This document shows positions 46,286 through 54,572 of a stretch of DNA of 64,000 nt, one piece after another. The notes under the pieces were generated by a model. The model was not told the DNA's origin, made no database searches, and saw nothing but the letters and a program-made list of their open reading frames with translations. Location of the stretch: positions 2,046,001 through 2,110,000 of the forward strand of contig NZ_CP071795.1 of assembly GCF_017498485.1 (NCBI RefSeq), written 5' to 3'. A program made the translations under genes and the position numbers. How positions within the stretch are numbered: position 1 is the stretch's first letter; the number at the start of each line of letters is the position of its first letter. The stretch is from Polaribacter batillariae (lineage in GTDB: Bacteria > Bacteroidota > Bacteroidia > Flavobacteriales > Flavobacteriaceae).

Positions 46286-47611
46286 TTACAGAGAAAGCAA
46301 TCCTTTTTTTAGTGTTTTTAAGAAAAATTCTACCTCGTCTTTTGTGATGATTAAACTGGGTTTTAGGTTTAGAATATTACCCTGAATTAATTTGAATGAA
46401 ATTCCGTTTTTTAAGCAAAAATTCATTAATTCGTGTGCTTTTTTAAAGTCTCTTTCTTTTGTTACTTTGTTTTTTACAATATCTACGGCTAAATTAAGGC
46501 CTAAGCCAGTTACGTTTCCAACACAAGTAAATTGTTCTTGTAGTTTTTGCAGTTCACTCTTAAAATAAGCACCTAATTCGGCTGTTTTTTTCAATAAATT
46601 TTCGTCGATAACAAAATCTATTACCGCTTTTGAAACAGCCGAACATAAAGGATTTTTTTCGTGTGTATAATGCCCAATGGATTTATGGTTGATATTATTT
46701 AACGCTTCTGTGCCTAAAATGCCCGCAAAAGGTACAATTCCACCTCCAAAACCCTTGCCAATTACTAAAATATCGGGGGTTACAAAATGTTCGGATGCAA
46801 ACATTTTTCCTGTTCGACCAAATGCTGTATAAATTTCATCAAAAATTAAAAGAATATTGTTTTTTGTGCACAATTCTTTTACTTGTTGCCAATAATATTT
46901 GCTAGGTACTGTAGAATTGTAAAAAATAGGTTCCGAAATTAAGGCTGCAATTTCGCTATTATTTGTAATCTGAATTTTTAATTGCCTTAGGTATTCGTCG
47001 TCGATTTTCTTCGTTTCTTTAAAACCCCAAGGATTTCTATAATAATCTGGCAATTCTAAGTGTATTGCGCCAGGCATTACTGGTCCCAAACCTTCTTTAA
47101 AATGTGCATCTGCACCAATGGAAATTGCTTGAAAACCTGCTCCATGAAACGTGCCATAATACGACAATGTTTTCCATTTTTTTGTATGATGTTTTGCCAA
47201 CATTACTGCCATTTCTATCGCTTCGGAACCTCCAGGACAAAACAATACTCTTGTAAATTCTTTCGGAGAAATAGCAACTAACTTTTCTGCCAATGCTACT
47301 GCAGGTTCGTTGGTAAATCTTCTTGGAGAAAAAGAAAGTTTATTTATTATTTGATTCGAAATAGCTTCTATAACTTTTGGGTTGTTATACCCAACTGTAT
47401 GCACGCCATTTCCATGAAAATCTAAATATTTTTTTCCATCTCCATCGTATAAATAAGCTCCTTCTGCCTTAGAAATTGTATTAAAAACAGGTGAAGACAA
47501 CGATTGATGATAAAAACTCTTTGCATCTCTTTCTATTAAATTTTTAGAAAAAGAAGATTGCAACCCTTCAATTTTTAAATCTTTACTATTTTCTCCTTGA
47601 TTTACAGACAT
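46286..47611 (-). CDS. pbfA: Class III PLP enzyme, probable (R)-1-hydroxy-2-aminoethylphosphonate ammonia-lyase
   Basis: 441 residues from MSVNQGENSKD at 47611; an upstream extension overlaps the preceding gene and is rejected. Class III aminotransferase fold with YLDFHGNGVHTVGYNNP near the N-terminus, the PLP-ring Asp in LLIFDEIYTAFGRTG and the Schiff-base Lys in VIGKGFGGGIVPF. PbfA enzymes of this fold remove ammonia from hydroxylated aminoethylphosphonate to give phosphonoacetaldehyde. The name rests on fold, the FHGN-VH pattern and the PhnX-like gene 2 bp upstream; a true transaminase is the alternative. Confidence 0.65.
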   Translation of the reverse strand: MSVNQGENSKDLKIEGLQSSFSKNLIERDAKSFYHQSLSSPVFNTISKAEGAYLYDGDGKKYLDFHGNGVHTVGYNNPKVIEAISNQIINKLSFSPRRFTNEPAVALAEKLVAISPKEFTRVLFCPGGSEAIEMAVMLAKHHTKKWKTLSYYGTFHGAGFQAISIGADAHFKEGLGPVMPGAIHLELPDYYRNPWGFKETKKIDDEYLRQLKIQITNNSEIAALISEPIFYNSTVPSKYYWQQVKELCTKNNILLIFDEIYTAFGRTGKMFASEHFVTPDILVIGKGFGGGIVPFAGILGTEALNNINHKSIGHYTHEKNPLCSAVSKAVIDFVIDENLLKKTAELGAYFKSELQKLQEQFTCVGNVTGLGLNLAVDIVKNKVTKERDFKKAHELMNFCLKNGISFKLIQGNILNLKPSLIITKDEVEFFLKTLKKGLLSL

Positions 47612-47613
47612 TT

Positions 47614-48282
47614 TTATAAAACGGTTTCTAAAGTAGCCAAAGAATCTAAAATATATGTCGGATGTTCTTTTTCCAATTGTTCTTTGGTTTGTGCTCCTGA
47701 TAAAACACCGACTGTAATTCCGCATTTTGCATTTTTACCTTCTTCAATATCAATTGCAGAATCGCCTGCTTTTAAAACAGTTGCTGGATCATCAATATTA
47801 AAAAGTTGCATTGCTTTTAAAATCATATCTGGGTTTGGGCGTCCTTTTTCGACATCGTCTGCCGTAATTAAAGCATCGAAATGTTGCCCTTTTTTCCATT
47901 GCATTTTTTCTAATAAACCTGTGGCTACTTTTCGATTATAACCCGTATTTAAAACAACAATAATTCCTTTTTCTCTTAAGTTTAAAATCGTTTTTTCTAC
48001 GCCGTTAATTGGGCTTACTTCTAGGGTTTTATAAGCTTCGTCTAACAAAATTTTAAAGTCTTCGAATATTGCAGAAGAACTTTTATTTGCTTCGTTTAAA
48101 TGTGCCAAAACATCTTTAATTGCTTGGTGTTTTTCTTTACCAGCACCATATGCTAAAACCGTATTTAAAGTAACAGCAACACCTGCATTTTTAATGGCTT
48201 TGTGTAAGGTTTTATAAACAACATTTTTCTCGTTTATTGTGGTTCCTGCCATATCTAAAACCACCATTTTTGTATGTTTCAT
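47614..48282 (-). CDS. Phosphonatase-like HAD hydrolase (PhnX-like)
   Basis: 222 residues. HAD motif I is VLDMAGTTINE with the nucleophile Asp10, the small-residue AGTT pattern being typical of phosphonoacetaldehyde hydrolases; motif III/IV is KAGDSAIDIEEGKNAKCG. In the cap, K49 in YGAGKEKHQAI aligns with the Schiff-base lysine of PhnX (Lys53 in the Bacillus enzyme). It would split phosphonoacetaldehyde into acetaldehyde and phosphate. It lies between the FAD oxidase and PbfA-like genes with short gaps. Confidence 0.78.
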   Translation of the reverse strand: MKHTKMVVLDMAGTTINEKNVVYKTLHKAIKNAGVAVTLNTVLAYGAGKEKHQAIKDVLAHLNEANKSSSAIFEDFKILLDEAYKTLEVSPINGVEKTILNLREKGIIVVLNTGYNRKVATGLLEKMQWKKGQHFDALITADDVEKGRPNPDMILKAMQLFNIDDPATVLKAGDSAIDIEEGKNAKCGITVGVLSGAQTKEQLEKEHPTYILDSLATLETVL

Positions 48283-48294
48283 TGGTATTTGTTT

Positions 48295-49446
48295 TTAAAG
48301 TATTTTTTGTAAATTTTCTTCAGAAAAACCAGCACTTGCTGTCATTCCTTTTCCGCCAATTCCTGTAACAATGTGTATGTTTTTACTTACTGAATGCTCA
48401 AAAATATCGCTATTTTTACATTGCGAATAAAAACCTGCCCAACGTTGCTGAATTTCGTATGTTGGCAAATCGATAATTTTTTGGGCTTCTTTTATCATAA
48501 AATTATCAATATTCATATTTAAATCGAACCCTAAATTGTCTATTTCTTTTGCAGTGGCATACTCGTGAGAATCACCTAAAATTACAGAACCATCTGTGGC
48601 TTGTTTAAAAAGAATATGTATGCCATATTTTTTCTCGAAACTTTCTAAATTTTCGTTTGCTTTAATCGTTTTCCAAGAAGCACATTCTTCAAAAGCTTCG
48701 TACCTACGAATGGTTAAACCTGTTAAAATAGAGCCCTTTAATTTGTAGTTTTTTTGCGGTTTTGTTTGCATCATTTGTAGTTTAGATACAATTAAATCGC
48801 TTTGATTGTAAATTGTTGGAAATAGTACTTTAAAATCGTTTCCGTTACAAATAATGGTTTTTGTAGCGCTGTATTTTTTTCCTTCGGAAGTAATTGCCAC
48901 AGTTGCTCCATTTTGTTCTTCGACATTGATTACGGTTGTATTATAAAAAATGCTTGCTTTTAAGGTTTTAATCATAAAAGAATGCAAGGCATAAATCATT
49001 TTTAGTGGTTCTACAGTTACCTCTTCTGGAAAAAATAAACCGGCTTTACAATAACTGCTTTTTAAGCCTTCGAATTTCTCTAAACACTGCTGTTTTGTAA
49101 GTATTGTAGAGGTGTAATTATTGTTTTTATTAATTTGATAAAGTTCTTCTATGAGCTGAATTTCTTCATCATTTGAAGCAATATAAACCGTACCATTTTG
49201 TCTGATAGAAATATCGAATTCTTGCTGTATGAATTTGTAAATCTCTAAACTTCTTCGTCCGTAATTTTGCCATTTTTGATTCATTCCAGAGGGCACTACT
49301 TGTCCGAAATTTCGAACAGTTGCTCCTTGCGGCTGGCTGTTTTTTTCTAAAATTGCAACAGAAAGTCCTTTTTTTAAGGCGTGGAACGCATAAAACGTTC
49401 CAAGTATTCCGCCACCAACAATTATTAAATCGTATTTATTGTTCAT
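48295..49446 (-). CDS. FAD-dependent oxidoreductase of the phosphonate-associated (TIGR03364-like) group
   Basis: 383 residues, DAO-type fold. The N-terminal Rossmann motif is DLIIVGGGILGTFYAFHAL and the C-terminal FAD contact is IVTGIGGKGMTASAGFSEEN. Members of this group sit next to PhnX-like genes and oxidise aminophosphonates such as N-methyl-aminoethylphosphonate or aminoethylphosphonate itself to phosphonoacetaldehyde. The substrate choice here is inferred. It overlaps the transporter gene by 11 bp. Confidence 0.78.
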   Translation of the reverse strand: MNNKYDLIIVGGGILGTFYAFHALKKGLSVAILEKNSQPQGATVRNFGQVVPSGMNQKWQNYGRRSLEIYKFIQQEFDISIRQNGTVYIASNDEEIQLIEELYQINKNNNYTSTILTKQQCLEKFEGLKSSYCKAGLFFPEEVTVEPLKMIYALHSFMIKTLKASIFYNTTVINVEEQNGATVAITSEGKKYSATKTIICNGNDFKVLFPTIYNQSDLIVSKLQMMQTKPQKNYKLKGSILTGLTIRRYEAFEECASWKTIKANENLESFEKKYGIHILFKQATDGSVILGDSHEYATAKEIDNLGFDLNMNIDNFMIKEAQKIIDLPTYEIQQRWAGFYSQCKNSDIFEHSVSKNIHIVTGIGGKGMTASAGFSEENLQKIL

Positions 49447-50698
49447 AAATTAAAAAATTTGTTTGTGTTTTTTTGTGGTATTTTTTTCGGAAAAAAGAAT
49501 AGCAATAAATAGAAATTACCAAACCAATAATTGCTAAAAAGTATAAAGTATTGGTAAAGAAAGTTAGCCAAGAAATATTTTTTTGTCCGAAATTTTTATA
49601 AAGTAATATTAAAATGCTTCCTAAGTATCCAAAAGCATCTGCAATGTAAATTAAGAAGCCTACGTTTCCATTAATTTTGTAGGTAGCAATCATTCTATCG
49701 AAGAAAATTCCATTGAATGGAACGTAACAACTGTAGAGTCCAAATCCAGAAATAATCATCCAAGTTAATGCAGAAATTATTTCAATTTGATAAAAATAAG
49801 TGCTAATTAATATCGATAAACATCCCACTATTAATACATAATGATAATATAAAAATGCTTTGTAATTTTTTGTGAAGCTACCAATAATTCCCAAAATAAC
49901 CAAAACCGAAATTGCAATTGGTATTTCTGAAATACTATAAATTGAAGCATCTTTATACCCAAGAGCATCCCAAATTTCTCTGGCAAAATTGTCTCTAAAA
50001 TCTCTTATAGAGGTTAATATCATATAAAAAACAACAATGCAAGTTAAAGGGGCTGCAAATTTTTTAAAAAGTGCCTTTCGTTCTTTTGAATTAAGCGTTT
50101 TTCGTTCTTTTTTTAAGATTTTGTCTTCTATAGAAGGCGCAGGAATTTTCTCTAACAACCATGCAAAAAATACTAACGGAAGCATAAAAATTGCGCCTGT
50201 AACAAAAGGCATCCAAAACTGGTTGATATTAAAATCGTCTAACACTATTTTTCCGATAGATTTTACGGCTCCAGACGAAACAATAAAACTAGAAGAAAGT
50301 ATTACGCCTAACAATTCAGAAGCTTTTCTGCCTTCGAGATACGAAAAAACAATGCCCCAAATCATTCCTAAAGGCAAACCATTTAAAAATAAAAACAAAA
50401 TATTATAAGGGGCAGGAACTATTGCAAAGCCCAACAGCGCGAGTTCTGCAAAAAGAATAAAACCGATTAAAAAGAATATTCTTTTGTTCGATTTCATCTC
50501 TGCAATTACTTTTATTCCAATAAATTTAGAGAGTGTATATCCAATTACTTGAGCGATAATTAGCAATATTTTATAGTTAATACCCCAAAAAGCAAGGTCT
50601 TGAAAAGTAGCCACTGTAAACGGTTTTCTAAACGCATACATACAAAAATATGTACCAAATGCGGCCAAAGATGCTTGTATTAAAAACCTTATATTCAT
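49436..50698 (-). CDS. DUF5690-family membrane transporter (MFS-like)
   Basis: 420 residues from MNIRFLIQASLAAFG at 50698; the ATG 33 bp upstream adds a polar stretch not typical of the family. About 12 membrane segments (FGTYFCMYAFRKPF, ILFLFLNGLPLGMIWG, LVILGIIGSF and others). DUF5690 proteins resemble sugar-phosphate/MFS transporters. Within this operon it would carry the phosphonate across the inner membrane after the TonB receptor has brought it into the periplasm. Confidence 0.82.
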   Translation of the reverse strand: MNIRFLIQASLAAFGTYFCMYAFRKPFTVATFQDLAFWGINYKILLIIAQVIGYTLSKFIGIKVIAEMKSNKRIFFLIGFILFAELALLGFAIVPAPYNILFLFLNGLPLGMIWGIVFSYLEGRKASELLGVILSSSFIVSSGAVKSIGKIVLDDFNINQFWMPFVTGAIFMLPLVFFAWLLEKIPAPSIEDKILKKERKTLNSKERKALFKKFAAPLTCIVVFYMILTSIRDFRDNFAREIWDALGYKDASIYSISEIPIAISVLVILGIIGSFTKNYKAFLYYHYVLIVGCLSILISTYFYQIEIISALTWMIISGFGLYSCYVPFNGIFFDRMIATYKINGNVGFLIYIADAFGYLGSILILLYKNFGQKNISWLTFFTNTLYFLAIIGLVISIYCYSFFRKKYHKKTQTNFLIYEQ

Positions 50699-50783
50699 GT
50701 TGTTTTTGTAATGTAAATAAAAGGAAAGCAAACTCTTAACATACCATTAAGAGCATTGCTAACATTTAACAAATTGTACGCTA

Positions 50784-53633
50784 CTATAGGCTATATTTTA
50801 TTCCGATATTTCCTTTAATTCCATAGAACTCTACTTGTTTTGGACGATCTTCTGATTGCCCATAATGATAAATTAAAGGGTTGTTTAAAATGTTATTTAC
50901 ATCTGTAAAGAGGGTCCATTTTTTTCCTATTTGATACGATGCAGAAAAATCTAACGTGTTGTATTTTCCATAATACACATCGTCTAAATCTCTTTCTCCG
51001 TAAGCAATTGCATATTTTCCTTTATGGTTAAATGCCAACCTCGTGTTAAAGCCGTCTTTTTCGTAAAATAACTGTGCATTAAATAGGGAGTTTGCTTGGT
51101 AAGCAACCGCAACTTTTCGTCCACTTGGTTTTGTCATTTCAGAATCCATTAATGTGGCATTAACTTGTGTTCCAAAATATTTCCAGAAACCTGGTAAGAA
51201 GTCGAAACGCTTGTTTATACCTAGTTCGATTCCGCCAATCCAAGATTTTGCTCCGTTTACAGGTGTGCTAAATTCTACACCAGAAATACCATTATAAGTA
51301 CCTTGATAAGTATCGTTAAACACAGGGTCTGTAATTGATTTGTAAAAAACACCTGCATTTATAACTCCTACATTTTCGAAGTAATACTCTCCTAACAAAT
51401 CTAAATTCCAAGAATATGTTGGGTTTAGGTTTGGGTTGCCTCCTTTAAATTCGTTGTCGAAAGAAATGTACGTTCCAGAAGGAGAAATGTCTCCAAAATT
51501 AGGTCTCGAAAAACTTCTGGTCGCTGCAAAACGAATATTCATATCTTGTAAAGGCGAATATTTAATATGCAGCATTGGTAAAATTGCCCAGTAGTTTTTA
51601 GTGTTTTCTGCTTTTTTAAGCGTGCTGTTTTCAACGAGATAACCATCTACTTTTGTATTGGTTTTAGTGGCTCTTAAGCCTCCTAAAATGGTCCATTGTT
51701 CAGACGCTTTTAAAGTTCCCATTCCGTAGAAAGACAAATGGGTTTCATCTACATTAAAATTACGTCCTAAACCACTATTAAATTGTAATGCTGCAGAGTC
51801 GTCTGGTAAAACAGTTAAGTTCGCTCTATTTTTATTCCAGAAATTGGTCATTCCGTCTGTAGATAAAACAGGGCCAAAAGTCGATTGAATATTGGCTCCT
51901 AATTCTTTTAAATAATCTGCTCTTCCAGGTTGTTCTGTAATAAAGTTCGCTTCGTTAGATAAAAATGGTGCTGCACCTGCTCCAGACCAACCATAAAATA
52001 AATCTTCGAAAGTTGCTCGCCTATCTTTGTCTCTGTATTTTGTACCAACTTTAATCTTAAAGGTATCGTTTACATCTAATTCGTAATTTAATGATGCTAC
52101 AATATTGTCTCTTTCTTTAATTGAAATTTTATACAATTCTAAATCAGAAAATTGCATTTTAGTGGCATCCATTTTAAATGATGGATCGCTATAAAAGCCA
52201 AATAATGCATCGACATCGTTATAATCTAATTTTCCTCCATCTGCTTTCCAGTACGCTCTATGGTCTCCTGCTCCACCTGTGTTTGTTGGTCTATTTTGTA
52301 AATAATCTGACTTTATACCAACACCATCTTGGTTGTATTTTATTAAAAAGTAACTTTTGTCTTCTGCTGTTGGAATGTTTCCATACTTAAACTCATTTGA
52401 GTACGAAGCAATGCTCCAATCTAGTTTTCCGTTACTAAAATTGTGTTTTCCACCAATTTCGCCACCAAACATTTCTGTAACTAACTCGTTATGTATGTTT
52501 TGAAGTTCTACTCTTGTTGTGCTTGTATTTGCATCAAATTTATCGAAACGAACCCTGTGTTTGTAGTGTTTTTCTGTATCTGACAAGGTACCATACATTC
52601 CTCTAAAATACATTTTGGTAGCTGGCGTAAAATTGTATTCCATCGCTCCATTAATACCTTTGGTAATTCTTTCTCCATTGTAATCTCTTAACTCCATTCT
52701 AAAAACACCTTCGTCTCCTTTTCTTCTTGCTTCGAAATTGTCTGTTCCCCAACCTCTATTCCAGTAAGAAGCGTTTAAAATGTAACCGAATTTTCCGTCT
52801 TTACTTTTATTTCCAATTGTTAAAGAAGCGTCGTAGATTGGTTTTGCAGATTTTACGTTGTAACCTCCACCAACATTTACACTTAGTACTTTTTTTGCTG
52901 GTGCCGTTTGTGTAATAAAGTTTACGCCTCCTCCAATTCCATCAGCCTCCATATCTGGTGTATATGCTTTAGCCGCTTGCACATAAGAAATTAATTCTGA
53001 TGGAAAAAAGTCGAATGCAGTTGCACGTGAAGTGGTTTCTTCTTCTGCAGTAGGAATTCTGTTTCCGTTTATTGTGGTAGATGCCCAAAATGGTGGCAAC
53101 CCTCTTACAGACACAAAACGCCCTTCTCCTTGGTCTCTTTCTATAGATAACCCTTGGATACGTTGTACGGTTTCTGCTGCATTTCTGTCTGGTAATTTTC
53201 CTATTCCGTCTGCCGCAATTACATTCATAATACTCATCGATTTTTTTTGAATATTTAATGCTCTTGCTTCGCTATTTCTTCTTGTAGATCCGCTAATTAC
53301 AATTTCATTTAATTCTTCGGATGAAGCTTCTAGGACAATTAGACCTAAATTAACACTGTTGTTTTCTACAACTGTTACAGAAATTTCTTTCTTTTTAAAA
53401 CCTATATATGAAATTACGACACTTAATTTACCTGCTTCGACATTTGTTAATACAAACTTTCCATCGAAATCTGTATTTACACCTTTATTTGTATTGCGAA
53501 TCATAACACTTGCTCCTGGTAATGGATAGTTTCCATCACTTACAGTACCAGTTATGGTTGCTTTTTGTGAAAATGCACTGCTCGTTGCTAACAAAACAAA
53601 AAACGTACTTATTAATAGTTTCAAATTATTCAT
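50784..53633 (-). CDS. TonB-dependent receptor of the phosphonate cluster
   Basis: 949 residues. Signal peptide (NLKLLISTFFVLLATSSAFS), CarboxypepD_reg domain (ATITGTVSDGNYPLPGASVM), TonB-box-like segment (ELNEIVISGSTRR), plug with NVIAADGIGKLPDRNAAETV and SVRGLPPFWASTTING, then a long barrel ending GIKGNIGIKYSL. The plug pattern GKLPDRNAAEAVQRIPG is common to the group of receptors for small organic ligands. It is first in the operon and presumably imports the phosphonate or its conjugate. The ligand is inferred from neighbours. Confidence 0.9.
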   Translation of the reverse strand: MNNLKLLISTFFVLLATSSAFSQKATITGTVSDGNYPLPGASVMIRNTNKGVNTDFDGKFVLTNVEAGKLSVVISYIGFKKKEISVTVVENNSVNLGLIVLEASSEELNEIVISGSTRRNSEARALNIQKKSMSIMNVIAADGIGKLPDRNAAETVQRIQGLSIERDQGEGRFVSVRGLPPFWASTTINGNRIPTAEEETTSRATAFDFFPSELISYVQAAKAYTPDMEADGIGGGVNFITQTAPAKKVLSVNVGGGYNVKSAKPIYDASLTIGNKSKDGKFGYILNASYWNRGWGTDNFEARRKGDEGVFRMELRDYNGERITKGINGAMEYNFTPATKMYFRGMYGTLSDTEKHYKHRVRFDKFDANTSTTRVELQNIHNELVTEMFGGEIGGKHNFSNGKLDWSIASYSNEFKYGNIPTAEDKSYFLIKYNQDGVGIKSDYLQNRPTNTGGAGDHRAYWKADGGKLDYNDVDALFGFYSDPSFKMDATKMQFSDLELYKISIKERDNIVASLNYELDVNDTFKIKVGTKYRDKDRRATFEDLFYGWSGAGAAPFLSNEANFITEQPGRADYLKELGANIQSTFGPVLSTDGMTNFWNKNRANLTVLPDDSAALQFNSGLGRNFNVDETHLSFYGMGTLKASEQWTILGGLRATKTNTKVDGYLVENSTLKKAENTKNYWAILPMLHIKYSPLQDMNIRFAATRSFSRPNFGDISPSGTYISFDNEFKGGNPNLNPTYSWNLDLLGEYYFENVGVINAGVFYKSITDPVFNDTYQGTYNGISGVEFSTPVNGAKSWIGGIELGINKRFDFLPGFWKYFGTQVNATLMDSEMTKPSGRKVAVAYQANSLFNAQLFYEKDGFNTRLAFNHKGKYAIAYGERDLDDVYYGKYNTLDFSASYQIGKKWTLFTDVNNILNNPLIYHYGQSEDRPKQVEFYGIKGNIGIKYSL

Positions 53634-53958
53634 TTGTATGATTATTTACAATTATTAAATTTTACTCCACAAATAAACAGTTAGTTTTACTATTTGTAAA
53701 TATTTAAATATTAAGAAAGTTTTATGAAAACAGAAATAAAATGTTAGTTTAAGGTTAACAATGTTATGTTAATTAGAAGAAAAGTGCTAAAATGCTTTAA
53801 AATAAGGCTTTTGTTTTGTAAAAAATAATTAACAAAAAATTTACAAATAGTAAAATTGAGAAAGTACAATACAAAATTTTAACTTTTTTTTTCAAAAAAG
53901 ATACCTAAACCATAGTTTGTTTATTCAATTTATTAAAATAACTCAGTATCTTTGTTGT
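53634..53958. promoter_or_regulatory. Divergent control region with a perfect 17-bp inverted repeat
   Basis: TTTTACTATTTGTAAAT (53685-53701) recurs exactly inverted at 53839-53855, 137 bp apart, in the region between the TonB receptor and tatA. The wide spacing suits two operators joined by a DNA loop. A -7-like TATCTTTG (53947-53954) lies directly before the tatA ATG, too close for a usual leader. Confidence 0.5.
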
Positions 53959-54243
53959 ATGAATACGATTGTACTTTTTATAAGTGGTCCAGAAATTGTG
54001 GTTATTATGTTAATCGTAGTAATGGTTTTTGGTGCAGATAAAATTCCTGAAATCGCTAGAGGATTAGGGAAAGGAATGCGTCAAATTAAAGATGCAACAA
54101 ACGATATTAAGCAAGAAATAAAAGACAGCTCAGAAAATGTTGGTGTCGATACTAAAAGTATCACAAAAGACATTAATAAAGAAATTAGCTCTGTAAAAGA
54201 AGATATAGACGACCTTACAGGCCCTGTAAAAAGACGTTTTTAG
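53959..54243 (+). CDS. tatA: Twin-arginine translocase TatA/TatE-type subunit
   Basis: 94 residues from ATG at 53959; the frame is open 14 residues further upstream but the extension is unlike TatA. One membrane helix (LFISGPEIVVIMLIVVMVFG) leads through the conserved hinge ADKIPEIARGLGKGM into an amphipathic helix and a charged tail. It forms the pore for folded proteins with TatC, which is not in the window. A single-gene unit. Confidence 0.92.
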   Translation: MNTIVLFISGPEIVVIMLIVVMVFGADKIPEIARGLGKGMRQIKDATNDIKQEIKDSSENVGVDTKSITKDINKEISSVKEDIDDLTGPVKRRF

Positions 54244-54572
54244 AGTTTTATTTTTGGAAGTGTAAGTTGGCTTTTTTGAATAATTTTCTTTTTAATTCTG
54301 ATACTGCGCTTATATAATGCCATTTTATTCTTTTTGATTAAGCATAAGTCGAATTTTTTAATTTATCTTTTTCCGTTTTTCTTTTATTATTAGAAGAAAC
54401 TGTAACGAAGGTTATGCTTTATTTTTCTAATGGATAATAATTTCCGAAATTTCTCCGTGAACCTCAGCGCAACTATCCGTGAAAATATGAGAAATTTGTG
54501 TCTCTTTATTTTTTTAAACCTCTGCGGTTTTTTGTGTTTTCTTCGTAAATCTCTGTGGAATAAAAACCTAAT
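54244..54572. other. Gap between tatA and the ABC-F gene
   Basis: 329 bp, AT-rich. It contains stretches such as TCCGTGAACCTCAGCG and CCTCTGCGGTTTTTTGTG that look like degenerate flavobacterial intergenic repeats, but no gene, palindrome with good arms, or promoter that I can support. Confidence 0.35.

Noticed and set aside
46286..47725. Longer start for the PbfA-like enzyme at 47725
   Set aside because: The extension overlaps the PhnX-like gene by 112 bp and has no family similarity; MSVNQGENSK at 47611 fits the operon spacing.
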